Source of the DNA: Chitinophagaceae bacterium
Lineage (GTDB): Bacteria > Bacteroidota > Bacteroidia > Chitinophagales > Chitinophagaceae
DNA: 64,000 nt
Assembly: GCA_016722465.1 (NCBI GenBank)
Contig: JADKJC010000004.1
Span: forward strand, 282,776 to 346,775
Direction: 5' to 3'
Shown here: positions 49,164-60,900 of the stretch, piece by piece
Layout of the letters: every line of letters begins with the position of its first letter
How positions within the stretch are numbered: the stretch's first letter is position 1
The notes under the pieces: model-generated
The model's input: only the letters and a program-made list of their open reading frames with translations
The model's database searches: none
What the model was told of the DNA's origin: nothing
Program-made: the position numbers and the translations under genes

Positions 49164-50894
49164 TTACTCTTTGTATGTGATTGAAATTTTTAATGGCTTG
49201 CTTAAAATGTTGGCGCTGTTGCCGGCAATATTATAGACGTAAATATTTATATCATCGTAAGCGGTACTGTATTCAAATCCCGGAGAACCCCGAAAACCAG
49301 GTATCACATCTCCATTACCATAATTCAATAATACATTCATGGCAATGATTTTGGAGCGATCCAGCCCATGCACCACTGTTACAACCCCACCATCGGTGGA
49401 AGCGGTATTAATACTTTGAACTTCCCTGATTTTTACACGGGGGGAATTGTCTGCAACAGTTCCAAGCCTGGTATAACCACTTATATCTGTATTGCCATTG
49501 TATCTTACCACCATGGCATTTGACCTTGCATTGAAATTTGTACCATTACCAATGATAAATAACGGCTCTGCAGGTGAAGCCTCAAGAGTGCTGTTGACAG
49601 CTTGTACTGAATCATTAAAAGCACCTATAACGGTGGAGAATGCCCCATTAGCCTTGGTACCCCAGCCAAATGCTGTTGATAACATACCGTTGGCAAAACT
49701 GCCATCTCCTGCAGCAAAACTGCCATAAGCCATTGCATTACCACTCCCCATTGCTACAGCGTTCGAGCCTGTTGCCAGCGCAGTAAAGCCATAGGCAAGT
49801 GAGTAGCCGCCTGATGCAGTAGCGTTGCCACCACCGGCAAAAGACATAACACCAGAGGCGGTGGAGCCGTAACCTGTAGAAAAAGCATAGTTTCCCGAAG
49901 CCGTAGAATTACCGACTGCCACAGCAGACTGACCCGGTGCCACCGAGTATCCAATCGTAAGCGAACTGTTGCCAGCTTCGCCCTCCCTGTATAACCCCGA
50001 ATGCAGTCCACCTTTCAGGATCGAAGAAAAAGCGATTTGCCTATTGCATCAACTGGTTTCACCTGGCCTGTTACGCTATGCAGTTTGGTTACGGTTATAT
50101 CAAATCCTTTCCACTACATCATCGCCGTTTAGAAAAAACAAACCTGAGAAAAGTATTGTTTGACGATACATACAGGTCTGCCGGGGCAATGGAAATATTG
50201 GTATACCGGTAATAATACTGATCCCAGCATTCGGGAAATGGATACGGACTTATCCATAGTGTGTCTCCTGCCCGATACCAAAATCAGCTGGATTAAAATG
50301 CACTTTATAAGCCGGCACCTGTGGTCAAGGAGCCAAAATGCCGATATTCCCATTTTTGTTATTGCCATAGTTTACATTGGGTCCGGCAGGGTCAAATAAG
50401 CGGTGAACGCTATCTTCTTCAGGAAGATTTTGAAAGCCGTTGTTGGTCATGGTTATTGTCTGTGCTGCTGTAGGATTCGTTTTGCTGGAAGTTATCTCAG
50501 ATTGTATCAATAAAGATCCATTTACTTCTAACGTTGCAGCCGGAGGCTTATTGGTGATATCTGTTCTTAACCCTACATATTTACTGGTGCTGTAGTTTAC
50601 ACTGTCGTTTTTTAATTGCCAGAGTTCATTCCCTAGTTTTGCTTTTATTTCATTCCAGCCCCATCGCCATAATACCAGAAGGAAATTTTATCAGAATCAT
50701 ATACCAGTAACCCATTGGCAGGGTTTGTAATATTTTCTTTGTAAAGTAGTAAGGCGTGGCACCAGCATACCTTTATTGGTACTGCTTATTTCGAGCAGTG
50801 CAGAAGAGTTGGGTGAGTTGGTGCCAATACCCACATTCTGTGCTTTTGCAAAAAATGGCATTACAACCATAAAGAGTGTTATAATTTTTTTCAT
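49164..50894 (-). CDS. YadA-head-repeat surface protein B with CUB-like domain, frameshifted
   Basis: About 575 codons from the start at 50894 (MKKIITLFMVVMPFFAKAQ, signal peptide). The N-terminal motif NVGIGTNSPNSSALLEISST and MLVPRLTTLQRK is shared with many Bacteroidota tail-fibre-like surface proteins. A middle part with LFDPAGPNVNYGNNKNGNIG resembles a CUB domain. Then come YadA head repeats (SGNYAFSTGYGSTASGVMSF and on) and a C-terminal module [55 protein letters not shown], almost the same as in protein A. Frame changes lie near 50750, 50330 and 49960. Probable surface adhesin. Confidence 0.68.
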
Positions 50895-51152
50895 TGAACC
50901 AGTTTTATAACTGAACATTAGTAAATTTTGCAGTTTGTCTTATTGCCCTATCACATTCATCCGGATATTGTGAAATGCCTCTTCGGATTTTTTGCAGCCA
51001 GGTTCCTTGTCACTCTCAATCTCCTTTCCTGTTTCACAGGGATCATTTATTTACTTTCCAGCTATCAATGACAACAAAAAGCATTCAGCAGTCTTATGGA
51101 CACGTAAAATATCCAGGCGCTGTGTATTTTAATTTTTATAGTACAGGTAAAA

Positions 51153-51172
51153 TTCCTTCTTGTAAGAAGGAA
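51153..51172 (-). terminator. Terminator after the kelch-like gene
   Basis: A perfect 9-bp inverted repeat (51153-51161 with 51164-51172) is followed by TTTT on the minus strand, 33 bp past the stop. The rest of 50895-51204 shows no gene that I can support. Confidence 0.65.
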
Positions 51173-51204
51173 GAAATATTTCTTTTAATGGGCCGGCATC
51201 AGGA

Positions 51205-52449
51205 TTATACCTTGTAAAGAAAATCAGGCTGTGGGTTAAAGTAAAGCATAGCACCATTTTTCCAAAAGGCTGTGCCCCTGGGACCGTTGACATAAGGCAC
51301 TTCATAAATAACAGAATTTGTTCCGGCAGGATTACGAAAAAAAACATTGTCATCTCCTGCCTTATAACTAACCCAGATATTATCCAGGCTATCTTTATTC
51401 AAGTCACAAAATTCCATAGGAAAAGATGAAACAGCAATAACAGAATGCGTATAAGTAGTAAGATCCAATGCTGTATAGAACCTGCTCAACTTTAGATTGT
51501 TATCCAAACCTTCATATCCACCTGCCACATATATTTTATTTGCTGCAAGTACCGAAGCCGCTTTAAAAGGAGTATAGGTATAGGGAAGGTTAGTGGCGGC
51601 GGTAGACCATGTGCCTGCATTAATATCAAATACAAACAGTTTATTCGTTTGGGTTAACACCGTTTCAAAAAGCCCGTTTAGCTTATATTTTACCACCTCG
51701 AGTACATATACTTTTCCAGCATCAGCACAAAGGGCAGGGCTCACTATAGTATCGGGTAATGGAGGCATTAAGGCCCATGAATCTGCCACTACATCATACT
51801 TAATAAACTGGCTTGGTTTTCCTGTTGTTGCTACCTTGCCAAATAGTATATAAATATTAGTACTGCTGGCAACAATATCTTCTGAAAAAGTAAGGCTGTC
51901 AAAACCCGGTATATTCAGGCGTGTAGATTGAAACCAGTTGTTATTGGCTACGTTATAAAAATACATATACCGGTTTGAATAATAACTGAATTCCTCATAG
52001 GTTGGTGAGTAGATGATATTGCTTCGGCTGCCCGTATAAGGGAATGGGTTTACCGGCGTTGGCGTCATTGTCCACTCCCCGGTTTTGGGCGTACCTTTTT
52101 GTGCGTAAGACGGGAAATTGATTTTTCCATCCAGTGTATAACCGTATGCGGCAAAACTATCACTCAATATGGGAGAAAGAATAGTGCTGAAAAGCGGCAG
52201 GTTTCTACTCCATAAAAGGTTACCGGCACCGTCATTACGTAAAAAAGTATTTGCCCTGCCTTGTTGTGCAGGAAAGTTAACATTCACATTGTTGATACGT
52301 GTCAGATTCCCTGTACTGTCTACAGTGAATTGAGATTGATTGCCTACCGAAAATAAGGCCTGCGGATTGGTATTTCCAATGCCAACATTTTGTGCCCCTG
52401 AAAAAACAGGTATCCCAAACACCAGTAAAAAGATTATAATATTTCTCAT
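51205..52449 (-). CDS. Secreted kelch/propeller-like protein
   Basis: 414 residues, frame intact. It has a signal peptide (RNIIIFLLVFGIPVFSGAQ) and an N-terminal NVGIGNTNPQALFSVGNQSQ motif like that of the YadA-like neighbour. The body has repeats of the kelch kind: MYFYNVANNNWFQSTRLNIP, FIKYDVVADSWALMPPLPDT, VFDINAGTWSTAATNLPYTY, AANKIYVAGGYEGL. It is probably extracellular; role unknown. No T9SS domain is visible at the C-terminus, which ends NPQPDFLYKV. Confidence 0.75.
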   Translation of the reverse strand: MRNIIIFLLVFGIPVFSGAQNVGIGNTNPQALFSVGNQSQFTVDSTGNLTRINNVNVNFPAQQGRANTFLRNDGAGNLLWSRNLPLFSTILSPILSDSFAAYGYTLDGKINFPSYAQKGTPKTGEWTMTPTPVNPFPYTGSRSNIIYSPTYEEFSYYSNRYMYFYNVANNNWFQSTRLNIPGFDSLTFSEDIVASSTNIYILFGKVATTGKPSQFIKYDVVADSWALMPPLPDTIVSPALCADAGKVYVLEVVKYKLNGLFETVLTQTNKLFVFDINAGTWSTAATNLPYTYTPFKAASVLAANKIYVAGGYEGLDNNLKLSRFYTALDLTTYTHSVIAVSSFPMEFCDLNKDSLDNIWVSYKAGDDNVFFRNPAGTNSVIYEVPYVNGPRGTAFWKNGAMLYFNPQPDFLYKV

Positions 52450-52493
52450 AACTGTTCTTATAATGCAGTAAGTGTATTGAAATGTATCATGCG

Positions 52494-53144
52494 CTATTTT
52501 ATTTGTCCCAATACCGTGATCCGGATATTATTAAACCGGCCTTCGGTTATCTCTATGGCTTTTGTATCATTTTTTGAAAATTCACCCAGCAACAGCTTTG
52601 AGGAAAATTTACCACTGGCCAGGTATTCCTTTTCATAACCGAGTAGTGTTTTTTGAAATGCTTGTAACCTCAATTGAAAGGTTACTGCATTTGTAGATGG
52701 ATTGTGCGCTGGCATAGTAATCAACTGAACCACCTGCATTGGCAGTTTCATAACGGGTGAAGCGTAAAGAATTTTCACCACTGGCTGTATATGTACCGGG
52801 TTGTAGTTTGAAGTTTTGAATAGTAAAATGCAGCCAGCCACGGTGAGGTTTGGCAGGGTCATCGCCATGTATATCCAGCCCGAGTTCCATGTTATGTGCC
52901 ATCAATATACCCAGGTCCTCATCATTATCTGATGTAGTTTTTAAGTGCATTGGCAGTTACTCCATTTACTTTAAAGTTTACCGGGCTGTCTGAGTGCTTT
53001 TGTTCTGCCGGTAAAGCACCGGAGCTTTCCAAGGTTGTGGTATCTTTTTTTTCTGCCTTTTTTTCCATCTGATGCTGTGACGTTACCCTGTTCATTGCTG
53101 CAGGAAACCATAAAAAAAATGGCTGCCATCATTACGTATTTCAT
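52494..53144 (-). CDS. Lipoprotein of unknown function, frameshifted
   Basis: About 217 codons from MKYVMMAAIFFMVSCSNEQG (a lipoprotein signal with SCS). After two or three frame changes (near 53060, 52950 and 52690) the sequence reads NFKVNGVTANALKTTSDNDE, GILMAHNMELGLDIHGDDPA, KPHRGWLHFTIQNFKLQPGT and ASGKFSSKLLLGEFSKNDTK. The strand-rich body is of an unassigned Bacteroidota lipoprotein kind. It is 119 bp after the regulator gene on the same strand. Confidence 0.6.
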
Positions 53145-53263
53145 TGCTGTAAAATTTATTACAGCATAAAAATCATTTCATTCTTTGATTAATGAAAGCA
53201 GTATTTAGCATCGGGTGGTTTTTGTTATTAAGCAGCAGGAAATTATTTTGTTGCGTGTTTGGA

Positions 53264-54010
53264 TCATACTTTTCGTAAACTTTCTAAAAGGCATCTTTTT
53301 ATTTCGGCTGATTGATACATTGACTCCGTTTTTCATTACCACATAAGCACCTTCTCCTTAATTACTTTGCTTGCATGATTGATATTGATAAGGTGGGATT
53401 GGTGTATCCTGAAAAAAGGATATCCGCCAAAACATTCTTCCACATCTTTCAGCGTTTTGGCGACGGTAATTTTCTTTCCACCGGATAAATATATATGAGT
53501 GTAATTGCTCTCACTTTTACAGCGCACTATTTCATCGGCATCAAAGAACTGCATCGCATCACCCACGTGAATGGCAATACGGTTGCTTTTTTCCGGGGCA
53601 GGTTTTAATTGTTGCAGCAGCAGCTGTAATTTTTCATTAAGGGGTGTACTATTGGTCCTGTCTTTTGCCTTTTGAACAGCCGCCTGTAATTCTGTAATAT
53701 CTATGGGCTTTAATAAATAATCAAGCGCTGAATATTTGAAAGCCTGAATCGCAAACTGGTCGTAGGCAGTTGTGAATATTACTTCGTAGTTAAATTGACT
53801 GGTGGCTTTTAACACATCAAAACCATTTACATGCGGCATCTCAATATCAAGAAAAACAACAGAGGGATTATATTTCTTGATCGCTTCAATTCCCTGTTCG
53901 CCACCGGCACATGCTGCCAACACCTGCACATTACTGCAGAATTGCTGCAGTTGCATTTCCAGCACTTCCAATGCGTTTTGTTCGTCATCAATTATTACAG
54001 CAGTAAGCAT
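53264..54010 (-). CDS. LytTR response regulator, frameshifted at its C-terminus
   Basis: The receiver domain starts LTAVIIDDEQNALEVLEMQL with the phospho-acceptor Asp at D55 (VVFLDIEMPHVNG). The LytTR DNA-binding domain has RCKSESNYTHIYLSGGKKIT, FFRIHQSHLININH. Read as is, the protein ends at IKEKVLMW. Restoring three single bases in the last 70 bp gives GEGAYVVMKNGVNVSISRNK, then KDAFLESLRKV and a stop at 53264, exactly the family ending. One base separates it from the histidine kinase gene, so they form a two-component pair. Confidence 0.9.
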
Positions 54011-54011
54011 A

Positions 54012-57000
54012 TCAGTTTTTTATTTTTTTAACAGGAATATTCAATTCTACGCATGTACCTGTGGCATTACCAACGCTATCTTTTTTATCAATGATAGTGC
54101 AGGTGGTATTGATGCCCTCCATTTTGTTGATCACTGTAATACGATCCTGCGTTATCTGCATACCATAACTTTTTTTTGTAAGCAATCGTTTGCTTTTTAA
54201 TTCCCGGGCTTTTTCCCTACCTATACCATTGTCATCAATTGTCACAGTGAGCATATCCGCTTTGAGGGAGAAGGTTACCATGAGATTCCCTTTTTCTGCT
54301 TTATGTAACAGTCCGTGCCAAATGGCGTTTTCTACGTATGGCTGTATGAGCATGGAAGGAATAAAAATATTTTCAGCATTGATGTTCTCTGCCATCTTTA
54401 TCTCATAATGGAAACGGTTCTCAAAACGCATGCTTTCCATTTCGATATAAGGTTTCAACAGGTCAAGTTCACTGCTCAGCAATATGCTGCTTTGATTGCT
54501 GTGATCCAGGGATCAACCTGATAAGCCGGGAAAATTTTGTGAGGTATTGGGATGCATTGAACTGGTCATTCTTTAAGATATATTTCTGTATGCTGTTAAG
54601 CGAATTGAAAATAAAATGAGGGTTCATTTGCGCCCGCAGGGCTTTCATTTCTGTTTCGGCAAGTTGCTGCTGAAAACCTGCTTTCAGTTTTTCCTCCCTT
54701 CTTGCCTGCCGTACTTTACTTTGATAAATAAAGTAAAGCAGGGCAGAGAAGCCAATGATGCAAAAAAGAATGAACCACCACCTGGCATAAAAGGGAGAGC
54801 GGATGATAATGATGATACTGCGTTCACTTCCCCAATACCCATCGCTATTGGCCGCTTTCACTCTAAAGAGGTATTTTCCGGGCTGCAGGGCGGCATACGA
54901 AACATGATTGGCAAAGCCTCCCTGTATCCAGTTGGTATCAAACCCTGAAAGCTGCCAGGCATAGCGGTTACGGTTAGCATTGTTAAAAACCAGTGCGGCA
55001 AATTCAAATTGTAAAAAGTTTTCACCGGCGGCAAGCTCCAGCAGCGGAGTACTGTCTTGTATCTGAAATACATATTCTTTATCCAGCACTTTAACGGAAT
55101 TAAACTGAACCTGGGGCCTGAACCTGTTCTCCTGGTAATGGTCCAGGTCAATGATATTTATATTGGCATAAAACAGTTGTACCAGTTTATTACCAGGTAA
55201 AATTGAAAAAGTATATCCGCCGTTGTCTTCATTCAGGCCGTTTTGCCGGGTGAATACTGAAGTAACCTGTTTTGCAACCGGGTCGAATTTCAGCAACCCG
55301 TTAATACTGCTGATCCATAAAAATGAGTCAACAGGGCTTTGCTGTACCCGCCAGCAAAAATCAGCTGGTAAACCAATACCACTATCCCGGTTATAATTTT
55401 GAGTATCTCTTTGCCATCTTGTGTATACCATTCATACAGCCCGTTTACCACACTTGTGATCCATATATGCCCCTGCCTGTCTTCTGTTATGTCGCTGCTT
55501 TCTCTCATGGCGGGAATACTATTTTGTTCTTTATATGCGATATGATGCCAGGCAGCAGCACCAACATCATAGCGGTACACGCCATTGTCACTGGTAAACC
55601 AAACATTGTTTTTACTGTCAGTAAAACAGGGAGCCATACTGTTTTTTGCCTTTGATGAATCAGTAATATCTACGTCCCATTTATTGTAATGAACAATCGT
55701 GCCGGAAGGATACTGCCAGGTATAAAACCCATTCGACACACTTTCGATATATACCTTGCCCTGCTTATCAACAACAGACCTGCCGGCTTTTACAATGGGG
55801 CGCCCCATTGATCGGCAAGTGCTGTCGGCCTTAACTGCCGGATTGCAGGTAGATATTCATACAATGTGGTACCGTCGCTGGCATACCATTTATTGCCAGG
55901 TGCAGCAATGAGGCTGGAAATGTTTTTGCGGTGCTTAATGGTATTAATAACTGTTGAAACAGTTTTGTCATCATTGTTATACAACATGAGGCCGGCGGTA
56001 CTGGTATTAGTGATCAGTACTTCTTTGCCTGTGGCTGTATAAGCATTGACAGGTTCTACGCCATTGCCGGAAACCTTATCAACCAAAATACTTGTTTCAA
56101 CCTGGTGATTCTGCCATGGCATCATACTCAATCCAAAATGACTGCAGAGCCATACATTGTTTTCCCTGTCGATAAACAAACCGGCAATTTTGGTGACACC
56201 CAGCTCAAATTCATCTTTTGATTGCCTGTATACCTGGTGTTTCCCTGAAACCAAATCAATAATATCAAAATTGTAAGAACCTGTATACATTATCCTGCCA
56301 TCGTTAGAAACCGTGAGGTTAAATAACAGGCTGTTCTTCATGTCTCCGTTATACCGGGCATCAGTTGTAAAAGTGGCGGATTGACAATCAAAAACAACCA
56401 CCCCGCTTTTATAAGTACCACACAGTATCCGGTTGTTTTTTGTCTTCTGCTGCATTGGTTATTTTATCATCCTTCAGTGAAAAAAAAGCACTATTAGTTC
56501 CATCAGGGGCAAACCTGTAAATACCTTCGGTGTGTACTGCATATACCATACTACCGGTTTCAACTACACGCAAAACAGATTTAGATGCGGTGGCAGGATA
56601 ACGGTTGAAATGTGTAAAAGAAGAGTCGCTTTTATTGAAGCGGAAAAAATAACTGTATTGTGTAGCCAGCCATATAGTTCCGTTGGAGCCTTTACTGAAA
56701 TTTAATATGCTGGCATTCTGCGCTTTGGCATTATCACCCTTTGAAAAATCAGGTGCCCGGAATTTCCTGATACAGGATCAAACAATTGTACTGCGTTTAG
56801 CCCTCCTAACCATAAATGGCCAGCATCGTCTTTAGTAATGGCCTGTAAAATATTGCTGATACTGTGCCCGGGTACATCAGCCGGGCTGTTGAAGTGAACA
56901 AAACGGTGCCCATCATAGCGGTACAAGCCACTGCCTGTACCAAACCACATATAACCCCTGTTATCCTGCTCGGCACAATACACAAATTTGTCGGGAAGTC

Positions 57001-57103
57001 CGTCTTTTGCACTGAAATTGATAAAATGAAAATTCCCCGGCTGCGCTAAGGCGATGCAGGCAAACTGTACAAGTATACAATATAAAAGGAGTCGTTTTTT
57101 CAC
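54012..57103 (-). CDS. LytS-type histidine kinase with propeller sensor, at least five frameshifts
   Basis: About 1030 codons. In order: signal peptide (KRLLLYCILVQFACIALAQ); two-component regulator propeller with FINFSAKDGLPDKFVYCAEQ and NRGYMWFGTGSGLYRYDG; a Y_Y_Y domain with YAWQLSGFDTNWIQGGFANH; a membrane helix, WWFILFCIIGFSALLYFIYQ; a His_kinase domain with the phospho-His in QMNPHFIFNSLNSIQKYIL; and an HATPase with PYVENAIWHGL and IDDNGIGREKARELK. Readable parts meet with frame changes near 54475, 55400, 55800, 56450 and 56700. It senses an extracytoplasmic signal and phosphorylates the LytTR regulator. Confidence 0.85.
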
Positions 57104-57342
57104 TAAACTGGTTGGCTTACAAAATACAAATTTTCAGAAAGCCAACAGCCCGGGGCTTTGTTGGTGGTATCTTTTATTTTGTAAACTGCATCAACGCTTA
57201 GTAACTGGTAACAGGGTAATATTCTTTTCTGCTTTTTATAGATGGGGGAGCCCCATATTGCATTGCTCACACTAAAGCCTGTAAAGTATTTGAAAAGGAG
57301 GCGGAATTAGTGCGGTAAAATTTTTTGAAAGGGGATTGAATG

Positions 57343-57852
57343 TTAATTCAACTGTACCGCCGGCAGCCGGTAGTTCTGGGCATCGTACACAAACAACTCA
57401 TCTACTTCGATGGTCCAGTATTTATTTAGAGGAGAATGCTGTAAATAATTGGTCACTTCTTTTTGGTAGCGACATTTACAATGATCCAACAGCGCTGGGT
57501 TTCCATGCTAACGGAATAATCTATCACGCCTTTTTCATAACCATAATCACTCACCAGGTTTTGATTGAAGTAACCAAAGGTTCTGTTATCGGGTGTGGCT
57601 GTTAAGCCAATTTGAAATACATCAAAATAATCGAGTACCTGTTTCCATAAATTATAAATACTGCGGTGGCATTCATCTATCACATTAAAATTTAAAAGTT
57701 CGATCGGCGCTTTTTCGGTATAGGTTATTGGTGCCGGTTCCCTTTGCTGAAATCCGTTGGGGTTCGTTTCTTCAGGTAATTCATCCAGTTCGGTTTCTTT
57801 TAAATTGGAATACCTCCTTTGGATGGTGGAAATATATACCTGGTTGTCTTTA
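57343..57852 (-). pseudogene. Chimeric remnant: HsdR helicase fragment joined to muconolactone-isomerase-like tail
   Basis: On the minus strand, from 57852, the frame reads VKDNQVYISTIQRRYSNLKE, then VIDECHRSIYNLWKQVLDYF and IGLTATPDNRTFGYFNQNLV, motifs II and III of the type I restriction R subunit (HsdR). There is no start codon and no motif I. At about 57540 the sequence changes to GVIDYSVSMETQRCWIIVNV and, after one frame change in an A-run, EVTNYLQHSPLNKYWTIEVD and LFVYDAQNYRLPAVQLN, ending at 57343. That second part looks like the C-terminal half of a small muconolactone-isomerase/YciI-like protein. It lies after the terminator of the giant gene. Confidence 0.6.
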
Positions 57853-57854
57853 AC

Positions 57855-57885
57855 TAAAAGCCGGTTAGCAAACTACTAACCGGCT
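57855..57885 (-). terminator. Terminator of the giant T9SS-sorted gene
   Basis: A perfect 10-bp stem (57859-57868 with 57876-57885) with a 7-nt loop is followed by TTTT on the minus strand, about 18 bp past the stop codon. Confidence 0.85.
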
Positions 57886-57903
57886 TAGTATTATTTTGAA
57901 AGC

Positions 57904-60900
57904 CTATTTGTTCTTAATAAATAGCATTTGAGACTGTCTTGCTTTATCAGGATTAACAATCTCTATCTGGTAGGCAGCACTTGCAATATTAGCCGGCAGA
58001 TTGACAGGCTGGTTGCAATTGCCTCCGGGATGCGATATGTTTTTCGAAAAAATTATTTGTCCGTTAGTGCTGAGCAGCCTTAGTGTATAACGCCCGGCTG
58101 GTTCATTGGTAAACTGCAGGTTGATGGTATTACCTTGAACGGGATTGGGATAAACCTTTACATATGGCTTTTCATTAATCATTGTCTTTTTAAATACAAG
58201 CCTGAACCTGTTGGCAGCAGCAGCAGCCGGGTCGGCTACACTAAAACGAAGGCCGTGGTGCCTGCAAGATCAACCGGGGTGGAAGTTTTAAGATAGCTGT
58301 CTTCAAGCATTGCACTCAAACCTTCCGTTGTTTATCCGCATTGCAGCCAACTCTAACGTATACTGCTGCTGTTTCAAATTCCAAATACGGAATTGTACCA
58401 CATCAGCGTGTTTCAAGGGCTTCCTACCCTCTACAGCCAGTATTTTACTGCTGTTTTCCAGGGCAAAATTTTCGCCGGGGTTGCCAATTTTGGGAGCGTC
58501 TTCTTCTTCAACAGCATTGCTGTAGGCGTTGTCAAACAAAATACTGGCTGCATCCCTCATATCAGTTCCATCTGAATTGTACAATCTCGTTTCTATTTTT
58601 GAAACTGATGATGGCGCAGGCCTGAAGCCAAGCCCTGTGCTGCCACCTCTCTTGCTGCTTTCATGCAATACAATGCTGCCGCCGATGCTGTTGCCCTGTA
58701 CAAAAAATGCCTGTCCGCTTTCTATCAAAGTGTTTGGCTGGCCAAGTACATAACTGCCACCGCTTACCATGCAATTAAAACTGTTGGTAGCGCTGAATGT
58801 TTGATAAACACCCAGGCTGCTGCCACTGAGTTTTTTACTGTCCCAGATATAGAAGAGATTGCTTACACCATCACGTGTGAGACCTGTAAAGTCAATTGCA
58901 GAAGCATAGAGATTAGGAACAAGTGTAAAGCTATTGGCCGGCACAATGGTGCTTTGGTTGCCGGTGTATAAAGAACCAGCAGTTCGTAAAGTAGTGGCAG
59001 AAGAGTTACTAACGGCACCGGTTGTTCCTTTACTTCTTTCGCCACGAATATAGAAGTAGGCTTTTTTTATTGTCAATAGCTGTGTTGGTATTGTGAACCG
59101 GGTTCCATGCACTTAGATTCCAGTATAACATGGCAGCATTGGCAGCTACATTATCAAAACCAGCAGCCTGTGCTGTGGCCAGGTTACCCGTGCCGGTTAT
59201 TTGTGTGCCAAAGTTTGGCAGGTTGTTTTGTTGAGGCGATGGGTTTGCATCGCCTTCCTGCCATGCCTGCCTGATCGTTTGCCCGCTGCTGTGAGTAGGT
59301 ACAGATAGCAAACGCCAGGAGCGGAAGCCGTTGTTCGGGATATAGCGTTCTACGGTAGCGTTACCGGTTACAAAATTTCCGGCATCGCTTCCCTGTGCGA
59401 GCCTTGCTGTGCCAAATTCATTTGACTTGAAAGTAAGGTTTCCGTTGGAAGCTAATACAGCGCCGGTTGAAACGGTTACAGTACCTGTACTGTTAGGCGA
59501 TGAAGAACCGGCGGTAATATTCAATGGATTGCCCAATGTGGTAGTGCCAGTATTAATTGTAAGTTCTTTAATCGTATTACTGCCAGGAGTAAATAGCAGG
59601 GTAGTGCTGGCATTGGTAATAATAGATGAAGAAGGTGAGCCTGATAGTGTACCTGCTCCGTTGATGATTCCATTGATTGTGAAAGCATAGCTGCCGATAC
59701 TTACGGTTGCGCCTGCCTGTATTTCAAGATTGTTGATGGCAGCGTTGGTATTTAATGTAGGTAAGGTGTTGCATCGGTTGGTATGATAGCATCTGTTGCA
59801 CCAGTTGGTACTACAGCATTGCACCAGTTAGAAGCATCGTTCCAGTTGCCGTTATTGGCAGCACTTGTCCAGGGTATTAACAGGGCAATCTGGTATTGTT
59901 TGCTACAAAAAATCCTCCACCACCTGTTACTGTAATCGTTACTTCCCACCTGCTTTGGCTAGTGTTCCACACGATATCATTGTCATTTGGATTAAGAGTT
60001 AATTACCTGTGCTATATGTTTCCTGTAACCCAGTGCCATTATTAGAAACACCATCTCTTTGAATAATAACAAGACGGGTTTGTAGTTGGCTGCATCTGCT
60101 GCATCTAGTGGCAATTTGCTGCGAGGTCCTACAAGGTTATTGTAATTATCAAACTCTGTTTGTGTATAGTATAGTGTTAACCTCGATGTAGCGGCAGATG
60201 GGTCTGTAAGCGGATTAATTTCATAATGCCGTGCTACATAAGGCTGGCTGCTGTACACAGGCACCGTTGTTTCAATCCATACTTTAGCAGTTACATCCCT
60301 GTTGAAATAACCGGAGAAATGGGTACCACTTTGCAATAGTGTCACACTCTTTGTAAATAGTTTTTTCGCCAGTTAATAGAATGTATTGCCTTTGTTGCTC
60401 ATGGCAATACCACCGCTGATCAGCAATTATTTTACGGATGCGGTTGCCGGCTGTAAGTGGTGATTCATTTTCCTTAACATCAGCAACATAAATATTGCCT
60501 GATAGATCTACAGCCATTGCAACAGGTGTACGCATGGCAGCCAAACTTGCCGGGCCACCATCGCCTGAATAAGTATTAACGCCAGTACCGGCAATAGTTG
60601 TAATAACCCCTGCTGTATTTATTTTTCTTATGGCATAGTTACCATATTCGGCTCCGTTCCCGAATCCGTAGCCGTAGCCATCCGCTATATACACATTACC
60701 TGCCGCATCTACTTTTACATCAATAGGCTTCAATTGAGCATCAACAGCCGGGCCACCGTCTCCTGTGTATCCAAAAGGTCCTACACCAATAAGTACACCC
60801 GTCAATCTTTTGCCGGCAATAATAGAAGACCCTGAACCCGGAGTTATTTTCCGGATATGCCGTGTGTCATAATACTCGGGGGTGCCATCAAAGCAAGGCC

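Noticed and set aside
47915..52449. Prophage tail-fibre genes
   Set aside because: The NVGIG..NP and LVPR-T openings resemble fibre proteins, but each has a signal peptide, and no capsid, terminase, portal or tail genes are nearby.
57541..57852. A working type I restriction system
   Set aside because: Only motifs II-III of the R subunit are present, with no start codon and no modification or specificity gene.
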